A DNA stretch of 64,000 nucleotides from Sphingobium sp. Z007 (lineage in GTDB: Bacteria; Pseudomonadota; Alphaproteobacteria; Sphingomonadales; Sphingomonadaceae). Under the pieces are notes generated by a model that saw only the letters and a list, made by a program, of their open reading frames with translations, had not been told where the DNA came from and ran no database searches. The stretch spans positions 2,170,001-2,234,000 of the forward strand of contig NZ_FBXK01000005.1 in assembly GCF_900013425.1 (NCBI RefSeq). The letters run 5' to 3'. The number at the start of each line of letters is the position of its first letter. Position 1 is the first letter of the stretch. Below are positions 54,096-62,856 of the stretch, in pieces. The position numbers and the translations under genes were made by a program.

Positions 54096-54467
54096 ATGGC
54101 AGACATCAACGCTCTGGTCGAACAGCTTTCGGCCCTCACCGTTCTCGAAGCTTCCGAGCTGTCGAAGGCTCTGGAAGAAAAGTGGGGCGTTAGCGCCGCT
54201 GCTGCCGTCGCCGTTGCCGGCCCGGCTGCTGCCGCTGCCCCGGCTGCCGAAGAGCAGACCGAATTCGACGTCATCCTGACCGGCGACGGTGGCAAGAAGA
54301 TCAACGTCATCAAGGAAGTCCGCGCCATCACCGGCCTGGGTCTGACCGAAGCCAAGTCGCTGGTCGAATCCGCGCCGAAGGCCGTCAAGGAAGGCGTGAA
54401 CAAGGAAGAAGCCGAGAAGGTCAAGAAGCAGCTTGAAGAAGCCGGCGCGACCGTCGAGCTGAAGTAA
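54096..54467 (+). CDS. rplL: 50S ribosomal protein L7/L12
   Basis: A 123-residue acidic stalk protein that contacts translation GTPases. The N-terminal dimerisation domain ([19 protein letters not shown]) is joined by an Ala/Pro hinge to the C-terminal domain with [28 protein letters not shown] sequence and [19 protein letters not shown] precedes the ATG. It closes the rplJL unit; rpoBC, the normal next genes, are absent, and a terminator follows. Confidence 0.97.
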   Translation: MADINALVEQLSALTVLEASELSKALEEKWGVSAAAAVAVAGPAAAAAPAAEEQTEFDVILTGDGGKKINVIKEVRAITGLGLTEAKSLVESAPKAVKEGVNKEEAEKVKKQLEEAGATVELK

Positions 54468-54524
54468 TCGGGAACGCCCCGCGGTCACAAGCTGCGGGGC
54501 AACCGATCCGGCTGCGGCCGGACG

Positions 54525-54558
54525 AAAAAGGGCGACACCTCGCGGTGCCGCCCTTTTC
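54525..54558 (+). terminator. Bidirectional terminator between rplL and the porin gene
   Basis: A 10-bp stem with one mismatch (GGGCGACACC with GGTGCCGCCC), loop TCGC, with TTTT on the right and TTTTT on the minus-strand side. It can end both rplL and the convergent porin transcript. Confidence 0.8.
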
Positions 54559-54584
54559 ATATGTGGGGGGCGTAGCTCCCGCGA

Positions 54585-56021
54585 TCAGTAATTCCACTGC
54601 ACCTGGGTACGGATCAGGTCGCCTTCGGCCCGACCGGTGCGCCGCTCGTCGGCTTCGGCCCGCTTCATCCGGGCATAGGCGACGGTGACTTCGAACGCCT
54701 TCCACGGCTGCCATTCGACGCCCAGTTCGAACTCGTCGGTTTCCAGCCGCGGCGCGCTCGTGCTGGCCTTCCACCCGCCGCGATAATGTTGCCACCGGCC
54801 ATAGGGCATCAGCGCACCGACCGAGTCCGTGGGCAAACGATACATCATCTGGACATAGCCGCCATTGAGCTTCTTGGTCTGGATTGACAGGCTGTCGCGG
54901 TCATATTCCGGTCCCTTGCCCCAATTCCATTCGGCCTGAATACCAAAAGGCTGCGGATAGAGCATGGCGTGGAGACCGACGCGGTTATCGTCATAGGCGA
55001 TTTCGCTGACCGCGCCGCTGCGCAGTTCGGGCTGCACCTTGTTGAGCATCGCCGACCCGCCGATTTCGACCACCTGTCCTGCAAAGGCGCCGCCCAGCCC
55101 GTCCAGCTCGAACGGCCAGGTGGCGAAAGCGACCTTCATCAGCCCGCGATTCTGCTCGGTCCGATTGGTGCCCTGCCCGTTGAACACGCCGACGCCAAAG
55201 GCGCCATAATTGCCGAACAGCTTTTGCCCGTCATGCCCCAGCCGGTCCCAGATCTTCTCTACCGATGGCGGCGTATAATAGCCGACCACGCCCAGATCGC
55301 GCTCGCTGGGCACCGCGCTGTTGATTGCGTCGCTGCGGTCCAGCGTCAGCCGGTTGGACGATGATTGCATATTCTCCCAGCCATAGGGCACTTTGGACTG
55401 GCCAAAGCGCAGGCGCAGGCTCTTGTCCTTGTCCAGGAACACATCGGCATAGGCGTCGCGCAACTGGGCGAAGCCTTCGCGCCGTTCGCTGCCCGCCTGA
55501 TTGTTCACCGCGGTCGCAAAGTCGGACTGGAGGTAGAGCGAGACGCGATCGGACACATCGCCCTGCAGCACCAGCCGCACACGGCGCAGCGAGAAGCCGC
55601 CGCGATCAGAAATCGCGCTGTCATGGACCGATCGCAGGCGCGATACGCCCGCCGGGGCCGTATCGTCGCCGGACAGGAAGCCATTATAGCGCATCTGGGT
55701 ATAGCCACGCAGCGACAGCTTCTCATACCAGGCCTTGGCCTTTGGCGCGGCTGTGGAGGCCGGGATCGCCGATGGCGGCGCGGTCGCGGCGGCCAGCGCG
55801 ACCGGCGTGGAGGCGGACGCCGGGGTCGATGCCGGGGCCACAGCAACCGGCTGCGCGCCTTTACCCGCGGACAGTGCAGCGGTCAGCGCCTCCACCTGGG
55901 CTTTGAGCGCGTCAATCTGGCGCTGCAAATCGACGTTGCTTTGCGCCTGCGCGCCCTGCGGCATCGATGTCATCAGCAGCGCCAGCGCGGTGCCGGTCGC
56001 CAGTCGCAATCGGAGCGTCAT
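54585..56021 (-). CDS. OprO/OprP-type porin
   Basis: A 478-residue outer-membrane protein with a signal peptide (LATGTALALLMTSMPQGAQA). A periplasmic coiled coil (NVDLQRQIDALKAQVEALTAAL) and an Ala/Pro linker precede a beta-barrel of the phosphate-selective porin O/P family: LRGYTQMRYNGF, DRGGFSLRRVRLVLQGDVSDRV, LRLRFGQSKVPYGWENMQSS. It ends in aromatic WNY-type residues (QVQWNY), as outer-membrane barrels do. Phosphate or polyphosphate is the family substrate; no pho box was identified. Confidence 0.87.
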   Translation of the reverse strand: MTLRLRLATGTALALLMTSMPQGAQAQSNVDLQRQIDALKAQVEALTAALSAGKGAQPVAVAPASTPASASTPVALAAATAPPSAIPASTAAPKAKAWYEKLSLRGYTQMRYNGFLSGDDTAPAGVSRLRSVHDSAISDRGGFSLRRVRLVLQGDVSDRVSLYLQSDFATAVNNQAGSERREGFAQLRDAYADVFLDKDKSLRLRFGQSKVPYGWENMQSSSNRLTLDRSDAINSAVPSERDLGVVGYYTPPSVEKIWDRLGHDGQKLFGNYGAFGVGVFNGQGTNRTEQNRGLMKVAFATWPFELDGLGGAFAGQVVEIGGSAMLNKVQPELRSGAVSEIAYDDNRVGLHAMLYPQPFGIQAEWNWGKGPEYDRDSLSIQTKKLNGGYVQMMYRLPTDSVGALMPYGRWQHYRGGWKASTSAPRLETDEFELGVEWQPWKAFEVTVAYARMKRAEADERRTGRAEGDLIRTQVQWNY

Positions 56022-56164
56022 GCCTGTTCCTTCCTTGTTCCGCCACGCCCGTATGAATTTTCAGTTACATATTGGCGTCTATTACATGTCGTTTTTGTGA
56101 CATCGGCTTTTGATCCGATCCCTGGTTGGCGACACGGGCTGGCCGGGCTAAGCCCTTCGTTACC

Positions 56165-57661
56165 ATGTTCGCCATTCCATTCTTCTCGCACGCAGGTCGT
56201 TGCGCAGCCCTGATCACGGCTGCGGGTCTGGCCCTGTTGACGGGCGGCTGTTCCGATGAGGGCCGCGATCCCGTCGTGGTGAGCGTAATCGGCGATCGCG
56301 ACGATTTTGCGAAACCGCTCGCGCATTTGCCCGACCCTGGCGCCAAGCTGATCCTGGAGGCGACGGCGCAGGGGCTGGTCGCGTTCGACGCGGGCGGCGA
56401 GATACTGCCGGCGCTGGCGCAGCGCTGGATCGTCGAGGATGACGGGCGCAGCTATATCTTCCGCCTGCGTCGCGCCTTCTGGGCCAATGGCGTGCGGGTC
56501 ACAGCGCCCGATGTCGCCCGGATGCTGATGGCGCGAATCGAATCGCTGCGACGTTTCGATCCCGACGGACCATTGGACGCCGTGCAGGCGGTGGTGCCGA
56601 TGACCGGCGAAGTGATCGAAATCCGCATGGCCGCGCCACGCCCCTATGTGCTGCAGATGCTGGCGCAGCCACAGATGGCGGTGCTGTCGCGCGATGGCGG
56701 CACTGGCCCCTACCGCCGGGCGACGCGCGGCAATGCGGTGATCCTGACACCGGTCGATCGCACCAGCGGCGATGACGTGGCGGCGGACGAACCCGTTCCG
56801 CCTTGGGAAACCCGCGTGTTGCGCGCCGAACGCGCCGCACTGGCGATTGTCCGTTTCCGCGAGCGCGAGGCCGCACTGGTGCTGGGCGGCCGCTTCACTG
56901 ATCTGCCGCTGCTGGTGCCGGCCGGGATTGATCGCGACACTGTGCGGGTCGATCCGGTGCGGGGTTTGCTGGGCCTGGCCGTCACCGGCCGGGGCAAGCT
57001 GTTGGACGATGCTGGGATTCGCGCCGCCATCAACATGACGATCGACCGCAGCCAGTTGCCCGCCGTGTTTCCCCTGGGCGGCTGGGCGACCAGCGAACGC
57101 ATCTTGCCTGATCCGATGGATCTGGGCCGTCCGCCCAGCGATCCGACCTGGGCGGCGCTGTCGCTGGAACAGCGCCGCGCGCAGGCCGCAGCGAATGTCA
57201 CCGTCTGGCGCGCCACCAATGGCGCGCCCCCACCGCTCGGTATCGCCCTGCCCACAGGGCCGGGCGCCACGTTGTTGTTCGGGCTGCTGCGGCGCGACCT
57301 GGCCGCGATCGGCCTGTCTGCGCAGCGCGTCGCGATCAATGCAAAGGCGGACTTGCGGCTGGTCGACGAAGTCGCCGCCTATGACAGCGCGCTCTGGTAT
57401 CTCGGCCGCATTGGCTGCGCCCGCAAGATCCATTGCAGCGACGCGGCCGACGCCCAGCTTCAAGCCGCCAGCCTCGCCAGTTCGCCCGAAGAGCGCACCG
57501 CGCGCATCGCACAGGCCGAAGCGCAGATGGTCGCCCATAACGGTTACATCCCGCTCGGCGCGCCAGTGCGCTGGTCGCTCGTGGCCAAGCGGCTGACCGG
57601 GTTCCAGCCTTCCGCTCGCGCGCGTCACCCATTGAACCATCTCTTCCGCACCACCAATTAG
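56165..57661 (+). CDS. ABC-type peptide-binding lipoprotein (SBP family 5)
   Basis: A 498-residue protein; ATG 56165 is chosen to give a lipoprotein signal (ALITAAGLALLTGGC). The fold of family 5 extracellular binding proteins is visible: EATAQGLVAFDAGGEILPALAQRWIVEDDGRSYIFRLR, RAFWANGVRVTAPDVARML, and AAINMTIDRSQL near residue 290. No permease or ATPase genes are adjacent, so it is an orphan, possibly with another role. It is followed by a DUF4112 gene on the same strand. Confidence 0.8.
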   Translation: MFAIPFFSHAGRCAALITAAGLALLTGGCSDEGRDPVVVSVIGDRDDFAKPLAHLPDPGAKLILEATAQGLVAFDAGGEILPALAQRWIVEDDGRSYIFRLRRAFWANGVRVTAPDVARMLMARIESLRRFDPDGPLDAVQAVVPMTGEVIEIRMAAPRPYVLQMLAQPQMAVLSRDGGTGPYRRATRGNAVILTPVDRTSGDDVAADEPVPPWETRVLRAERAALAIVRFREREAALVLGGRFTDLPLLVPAGIDRDTVRVDPVRGLLGLAVTGRGKLLDDAGIRAAINMTIDRSQLPAVFPLGGWATSERILPDPMDLGRPPSDPTWAALSLEQRRAQAAANVTVWRATNGAPPPLGIALPTGPGATLLFGLLRRDLAAIGLSAQRVAINAKADLRLVDEVAAYDSALWYLGRIGCARKIHCSDAADAQLQAASLASSPEERTARIAQAEAQMVAHNGYIPLGAPVRWSLVAKRLTGFQPSARARHPLNHLFRTTN

Positions 57662-57749
57662 GACTTTGATCCTGCGCGCAATGAACGGTTGGGCTTTATG
57701 TGCGTATAGGGATCAGGCGCCCGTCGAAACCGGGGCAGGGAGAAGGCAG

Positions 57750-58172
57750 ATGGCGATTTCGCAGGACCAGTTCGACCGGCTAGCGCGAGACATCCCCGGC
57801 TTTGGCCGCGACCCCGCGTCCATCCGCCGCCGCATAGAGGCGATGGAAGCGATGCTGGAGGGACTGTTTGTCATTCCCGGCACCAACCGCCGCGTGGGCC
57901 TCGACAGCCTGGTCGGGCTGATCCCGGTCGTGGGCGACCTTGCCACCGCGGCGATGGGCGCATGGATTGTATGGGAAGCCCGGAACCTGGGCATGTCGAA
58001 ATGGCAGATCACCCGCATGGCCGCCAATGTCGGCGTCGATACGCTGGTCGGCGCGATCCCCTTTGCCGGCGACCTGTTCGACTTTCTTTACAAGTCCAAC
58101 ACGAAAAATCTGCGCATCATCCGCAAGCATCTCGATCGGCATCATCCCGCGACGGCGACGATCGACCTTTAA
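57750..58172 (+). CDS. DUF4112 domain membrane protein
   Basis: A 140-residue protein. ATG 57750 follows GGGAGAAGG. DUF4112 is recognised from RIEAMEAMLEGLFVIPGTNRRVGLDSLVGLIPVVGDL and NVGVDTLVGAIPFAGDLFDFLYKSNTKNLRII. Two hydrophobic segments, one in each half, make it a membrane protein. Function unknown. Confidence 0.85.
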   Translation: MAISQDQFDRLARDIPGFGRDPASIRRRIEAMEAMLEGLFVIPGTNRRVGLDSLVGLIPVVGDLATAAMGAWIVWEARNLGMSKWQITRMAANVGVDTLVGAIPFAGDLFDFLYKSNTKNLRIIRKHLDRHHPATATIDL

Positions 58173-58209
58173 CAGCCGGTCCAAATACAAGCGTGCCTCG
58201 CCAGACCGA

Positions 58210-58917
58210 TCAGCCTTGCGGCTCGATCCGCAACTGCGCGCGGTCCTTAACGCCGCCCTGCTGCGCCGGACAGCTGATGTAGCGATATTTGCGGTCCATG
58301 CAGATCCATACTTCGCTCAGCGATCCGTCGCGCGTGACGTTCAGCCTTATGCCGTCGGCGACCATGCCTTTGTTTTCCGCCGCAAAGGCCTGCGCAAAAT
58401 CCCGTGCCGACAGGGTCGGTCGCGCGGCCAGCGCCGTCATGTCGGGGTAGCGCAGCGCAGAATAGAGCTTGCGGGACAGGGCGAAGAATTTGGTCGGCGT
58501 CGTGGGTATACAGGTGCCATGCTTGACCCATTCATGCTGGATCAACTGGACCGAGGGGGTCGCGCACAGATGATCGCGGATCACCTTGCGCGGCAGGGGC
58601 GCTGCGGGCTTGCAATATTGCGGCCATTCCTTGCCATAGCCGTCGGGCCACAGGCCATGCAGGGTGAAGGCGAACCCATTGCCAGACTGGCACTGGAAGG
58701 CATCACGCGCCCCACCCCGCGCCGTCTTGCAATATTGCGGGGACCAGCTGACGGCCAGCGTGTAATAGCCGATCGGCAGCACGCGCTTGGGCTCATCGGC
58801 GCTTGGACCTTCGGCCTTTGGACGCGCGATCACTTCGGGCAGGCGGCACTGATTGGCCTGCGCCATGGCGACACCCGGCATGGCAAGCGCAACGACGGGC
58901 AACAGCTTCTTAAGCAT
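58210..58917 (-). CDS. Exported ribonuclease T2 family protein
   Basis: A 235-residue secreted RNase. ATG 58917 lies inside the end of nadC (8-bp overlap) and opens a signal peptide (LKKLLPVVALAMPGVAMA). The two catalytic segments are present: FTLHGLWPDGYGKEWPQYC near residue 80 and LIQHEWVKHGTCI near residue 125, each with its catalytic His. Several cysteines suit periplasmic disulfides. It is downstream of nadA-nadC in the same transcript. Similar enzymes degrade RNA non-specifically. Confidence 0.9.
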   Translation of the reverse strand: MLKKLLPVVALAMPGVAMAQANQCRLPEVIARPKAEGPSADEPKRVLPIGYYTLAVSWSPQYCKTARGGARDAFQCQSGNGFAFTLHGLWPDGYGKEWPQYCKPAAPLPRKVIRDHLCATPSVQLIQHEWVKHGTCIPTTPTKFFALSRKLYSALRYPDMTALAARPTLSARDFAQAFAAENKGMVADGIRLNVTRDGSLSEVWICMDRKYRYISCPAQQGGVKDRAQLRIEPQG

Positions 58918-59773
58918 AAGCAAAATCCAGCCCGATATCGGCCGCCGGGGCCGACTGGGTCAGCCGCCCGACACTGATATAGGTGACGCCGGTCTGCGCC
59001 TTGGCCCGGATCGTCTCCAGCGTGACGCCGCCCGACGCCTCGGTCGGCACGCGCCCGGCCACCAGAGCCACCGCCACGCGCAACGTCGCCGCATCCATAT
59101 TGTCGAGCAGCAAATGGGTCGCGCCTGCACTTAGCGCGGGTTCGATCTGGTCCACCCGATCGACCTCCACAATGATGCTGGCGACCCCGGCCGCCACCGC
59201 CCGGCGTACCGCTTCCTCGACCGATCCGGCGACCGCGACATGATTGTCCTTGATCATCGCCGCATCCCAAAGCCCCATGCGATGATTGGTCGCCCCACCC
59301 ATGCGGGTCGCATATTTCTCAAGGCAACGCAGGCCCGGAATGGTCTTGCGCGTATCCAGCAACGTCGCGCCCGTCCCGTCGATCGCATCGACATAGGTGC
59401 GGGTCATGGTGGCGATGCCGGTCAGATGCTGCACCGTGTTGAGCGCGGACCGCTCCGCGGTCAGCATCGCCCGCGCCTTGCCCCGGATGCGCAGGATGTC
59501 GGTCCCCGCCGCCACCCGGTCGCCATCCTGATGCAGCAGTTCGATCGCCACATCGGGATCAAGCGCCCGGAAGAACGCGATCGCAATTCCCAACCCGGCC
59601 AGCGTCACGTCATCCCGGCTGTCCATCACTCCGTCGAACACCGCATCGGCCGGAATCACCGCCTCGCTGGTGACGTCTCGGCCATCGGGACCGAGATCTT
59701 CAGCCAGGGTGGACGCGACGAAGGCGGTCAGGTCGAAGCCGGCCAGGCTGAAAACAGGAAGCGAGAAGGTCAT
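58910..59773 (-). CDS. nadC: Nicotinate-nucleotide pyrophosphorylase (quinolinate phosphoribosyltransferase)
   Basis: Converts quinolinate and PRPP to nicotinate mononucleotide in NAD synthesis, 287 residues. Start 59773 overlaps the nadA stop by ATGA. Motifs: AEDLGPDGRDVTSEA, GKARAMLTAERSALNTVQHLTGIAT near residue 115, LLDTRKTIPGLRCLEKYATRMGG, IKDNHVAVAG and ASGGVTLETI near the end. nadA precedes it; nadB is absent here. Confidence 0.95.
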   Translation of the reverse strand: MTFSLPVFSLAGFDLTAFVASTLAEDLGPDGRDVTSEAVIPADAVFDGVMDSRDDVTLAGLGIAIAFFRALDPDVAIELLHQDGDRVAAGTDILRIRGKARAMLTAERSALNTVQHLTGIATMTRTYVDAIDGTGATLLDTRKTIPGLRCLEKYATRMGGATNHRMGLWDAAMIKDNHVAVAGSVEEAVRRAVAAGVASIIVEVDRVDQIEPALSAGATHLLLDNMDAATLRVAVALVAGRVPTEASGGVTLETIRAKAQTGVTYISVGRLTQSAPAADIGLDFAYA

Positions 59774-60759
59774 GGCCGCGCGCCCACATCCCCCTGGCCC
59801 ACCGTGCCGCTCGCCATTTCCAGCATCCGGTCCAGGCTTTTCTTCGCCTGCAAGCGCAGCGTCTCGTCCATCTCGATGCGCGGCTGCAAATCGCGCAGCG
59901 CCAGATACAGCTTCTCCAGCGTGTTGAGCGCCATATAGGGACAGATATTGCAGTTGCAGTTGCCGTCCGCGCCCGGCGCGCCGATGAAATGCTTGTGCGG
60001 CACCGCCTTTTCCATCTGATGGATGATGTGCGGTTCGGTCGCGACGATCAGCGTGTCGCCCGGCATCGTCTTGGCGAAATCCAATATGCCGCTGGTCGAT
60101 CCGACATAATCGGCATGGTCGACGATATAGGGCGGACATTCGGGATGCGCCGCGATCGGCGCGTCGGGGTGCTGCACCTTGAGCTTGAGCAGTTCGGTCT
60201 CACTGAACGCCTCATGCACGATGCACACGCCCGGCCACAACAGCATGTCGCGGCCCAGCTTGCGCTTCAGGTAACCGCCCAGATGCTTGTCGGGGCCGAA
60301 GATGATCTTCTGCTCCTTGGGGATCTGCGCCAGGATTTTCTCGGCGGACGAGGACGTCACGATGATGTCCGACAGCGCCTTCACCTCGGCCGAACAATTG
60401 ATGTAGCTCAGCGCAATATGATCGGGATGCGCTTCCCGGAACGCTTTGAACTGGGCGGGCGGACAGCTGTCCTCCAGGCTGCATCCGGCATCCATATCCG
60501 GCAGCACCACGATCTTCTGCGGCGACAATATCTTGGCCGTTTCCGCCATGAAGCGCACGCCGCAGAAGGCGATCACGTCCGCATCCGTCTCCGCCGCCTT
60601 GCGCGACAATTCCAGCGAGTCGCCGACAAAGTCCGACAAATCCTGAATTTCAGGCGACTGGTAATAATGGCCGAGGATGACGGCGTTGCGCTCCTTGCGC
60701 AGCCGGTCGATTTCGGCGCGCAGGTCGGTGCCCTGCGGGATTCCCGTGATCGCGTTCAT
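59770..60759 (-). CDS. nadA: Quinolinate synthase
   Basis: [4Fe-4S] enzyme that condenses iminoaspartate with dihydroxyacetone phosphate, 329 residues. Cluster cysteines are visible in ADAGCSLEDSCPP-like sequence (PDMDAGCSLEDSCPPAQF) and NCNCNICPYMALNTLEK. VILGHYYQSPEIQDLSDFVGDSLEL is the family N-terminus. It is coupled to nadC. The usual third gene, nadB, is missing, so iminoaspartate must come from an enzyme encoded elsewhere. Confidence 0.95.
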   Translation of the reverse strand: MNAITGIPQGTDLRAEIDRLRKERNAVILGHYYQSPEIQDLSDFVGDSLELSRKAAETDADVIAFCGVRFMAETAKILSPQKIVVLPDMDAGCSLEDSCPPAQFKAFREAHPDHIALSYINCSAEVKALSDIIVTSSSAEKILAQIPKEQKIIFGPDKHLGGYLKRKLGRDMLLWPGVCIVHEAFSETELLKLKVQHPDAPIAAHPECPPYIVDHADYVGSTSGILDFAKTMPGDTLIVATEPHIIHQMEKAVPHKHFIGAPGADGNCNCNICPYMALNTLEKLYLALRDLQPRIEMDETLRLQAKKSLDRMLEMASGTVGQGDVGARP

Positions 60760-60803
60760 ACCCTGATACTCCTCGGTCCCATGGCTGGCCCTTTGCCCGC
60801 GCC

Positions 60804-61517
60804 CTAGCGCTGTGGCCGCCTGTTGGCCAGTACCTCATTGATCGGCGTGGTCACGTCCCACTGGTCCTGGCTGCGTCTTTCCGACGGGAAGGTGACAATC
60901 ACCCGCGCATCGGTAAAGCCCATCGCAGCAAGTGGCGCCCCCATGATCTTGCCCACCGCCGCCCGGCCATATTCGCGCGCCTGCGCCATGCGTTCGGGCG
61001 ACCGGGCAGACGCCGCAGCCCGCGATTGCGCATGGGCGGACACTTGCCGGCTCAACGCCTCGCCCGCCGCCCGCGTCACGAACAGCCCGCTGGTGCGCAC
61101 CAGCGTCCGGCGCGCTTCATCGACATTGGGTTTGTCCGCCGTCACATCGGGCGCATTGACGATCAGCGTGCGGCGCGTCTCGTCCCACTCCAGGTCGCTG
61201 GCGTCCAACTTCGACAGGTCGATGAAATAATCCACGGAATAGGGCATTTTCACCACCTGATCGGATTTCAGCCAACCAAAGCCACGCACATCCTGCGCCG
61301 TGCTCTGGATCGTGCCGCTCAGCCGCGAAACGCGCAGATCGCTCGCGCCCGCAATCTTCTCCGCGATGATCTTCGTCACCGCCGACCCGTCATCCTCGAC
61401 CGCCACCACATAGTCGCGATCATAGCGCTGCCAGCCGGCTAGCATCGCCGCGCCCACACCCAGGATCAGCAGCGCAGCGCCGATCGGCCCAGCATACCGC
61501 CTCAAAGCGTCTGCCAT
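60804..61517 (-). CDS. DUF4230 membrane-anchored protein
   Basis: A 237-residue protein; the ATG at 61517 lies within the last codons of the metallo-beta-lactamase gene (16-bp overlap). An N-terminal membrane helix (IGAALLILGVGAAMLAGW) is followed by a periplasmic DUF4230 domain (ASDLRVSRLSGTIQSTAQDV, VVKMPYSVDYFIDLSKLD) and a helical C-terminus. The family is widespread and of unknown function. Confidence 0.8.
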   Translation of the reverse strand: MADALRRYAGPIGAALLILGVGAAMLAGWQRYDRDYVVAVEDDGSAVTKIIAEKIAGASDLRVSRLSGTIQSTAQDVRGFGWLKSDQVVKMPYSVDYFIDLSKLDASDLEWDETRRTLIVNAPDVTADKPNVDEARRTLVRTSGLFVTRAAGEALSRQVSAHAQSRAAASARSPERMAQAREYGRAAVGKIMGAPLAAMGFTDARVIVTFPSERRSQDQWDVTTPINEVLANRRPQR

Positions 61518-62380
61518 CGGCCGTCCCCGACTGGCGCGGCCAGCCCCCGGCCGTCCAGGTCGATCAGATGCGCCAGCACCGATCGCCCCGCCGCGCCATA
61601 AAGCCGCGGATCGACGCCCTTGTACATTTCCGCCACCATGTCGGGGATGGCGCTCTCGCCATTGCGCTCCATGTAGCGCAAAATCTGCCCCTCGCGCTGC
61701 TTGCGATGGCCCATCATGCCCCGCACCAGCCGCTGCGGCGTCTCGATTGGTTCGCCATGCGCGGGATAATAAACGCGATCGTCCCGCTCCAGCAGGCGCT
61801 GCATCGACCGCATATAAGCGCTCATGTCGCCATCGGGCGGGGAGATCACGCTGGTCGACCAGCCCATCACATGATCGCCGGTAAACAGCGCCTTCTCTTC
61901 CAGCAAAGCGAAGCAGAGATGGTTGGACGTATGCCCCGGCGTCGCCACCGCCTCCAGCGTCCACCCCGGCCCGCTCACCTGCTCGCCATCGCCCAGCACT
62001 TGGGTTGGCCGATATTCGGCGTCGAAGGCGGCGTCCGACCGCGGCCCGTCATCCTCCAGCGTCAGCGGCGCGCAGCCGATGATCGGCGCGCCGGTCATCT
62101 CGCTTAGCGGCCGCGCAGCGGGGCTATGGTCGCGATGGGTGTGGGTACACATAATGGCCATCACCGGCCGCCCCGCGATCGCCGCGGTCAGCGCCGCCAG
62201 GTGATCGGGGTCCGCCGGCCCCGGATCGATCACCGCGACCGCCTCGATCCCCACGACATAGGTCTGCGTGCCGGTATAGGTGAAGGGCGAAGGATTGGGC
62301 GCCAGCACCCGCGCCACCAATGGAGAGAGCGACATCAGGACGCCGGTCGGCAGGTCGGCCGGATCGAAGGGTGTTGCCAT
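61502..62380 (-). CDS. Metallo-beta-lactamase fold hydrolase (LACTB2-like)
   Basis: A 292-residue protein from ATG 62380 (an upstream GTG-type start is possible). The zinc motif THTHRDHSPA (HxHxDH) is near residue 78, a further His ligand is in ATPGHTSNHLC and the Asp in FTGDHVMGWST; a C-terminal helical domain (VRGMMGHRKQREGQILRYM) matches the RNase-like LACTB2 group. General MBL hydrolases share these. It overlaps the DUF4230 gene downstream. Confidence 0.87.
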   Translation of the reverse strand: MATPFDPADLPTGVLMSLSPLVARVLAPNPSPFTYTGTQTYVVGIEAVAVIDPGPADPDHLAALTAAIAGRPVMAIMCTHTHRDHSPAARPLSEMTGAPIIGCAPLTLEDDGPRSDAAFDAEYRPTQVLGDGEQVSGPGWTLEAVATPGHTSNHLCFALLEEKALFTGDHVMGWSTSVISPPDGDMSAYMRSMQRLLERDDRVYYPAHGEPIETPQRLVRGMMGHRKQREGQILRYMERNGESAIPDMVAEMYKGVDPRLYGAAGRSVLAHLIDLDGRGLAAPVGDGRWQTL

Positions 62381-62856
62381 GCATCCCATGTGCCTATTTA
62401 TGCGCGGATTTCAAGGGCGGCGGGGCGCGGTGGGTGAGACGGGGGCTGGGTCGGAAAGCGAGCAAAGGCGAAGTTTTGGTCAGACGAGTTATATGACCGG
62501 CACGCAAACCCCACATCGTCACCCCAGCGAAGGCTGGGGTCTCAGGCGATGGCGCGAGACGGTTGAGTAAGTGCCAAGTTCAACCGCTACGTGCCGCCCC
62601 ACGAGACCCCAGCCTTCGCTGGGGTGACGGCATTTTTACGTCGGCTTTTGCGTGAAGCCTCGCGCGGACCCCCAAATCCGCCCCCCCCCCTCCTCGCCAT
62701 CAACCTGTCCTACATCGCGCGCATCTGATAAGCCCTCCCGATGTTCATCGCCTGCGCCATCCCTGCCCCATCTCCCTCGCAACAATATGTCCAACCCCTG
62801 TCCAAAAATTTCAAAACCAGCGGGAAATGCGCGAAGTTAAGCGCGGCCAGTCCAAC
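62381..62856. other. Intergenic region between the MBL and recombinase genes
   Basis: A family B 111-bp palindrome (62518-62628) and a nine-base run of C near 62685 are the only landmarks. No gene, tRNA or clear promoter is visible. Confidence 0.65.
62518..62628. repeat. Family B 111-bp palindromic element, copy 2
   Basis: Same 26-bp terminal arms as the copy at 20227-20337 and exactly the same length. The 59-bp cores differ at only about a dozen positions and share AAGTTCAACCGCT. The element has the form of a small non-autonomous palindromic unit. Confidence 0.85.
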
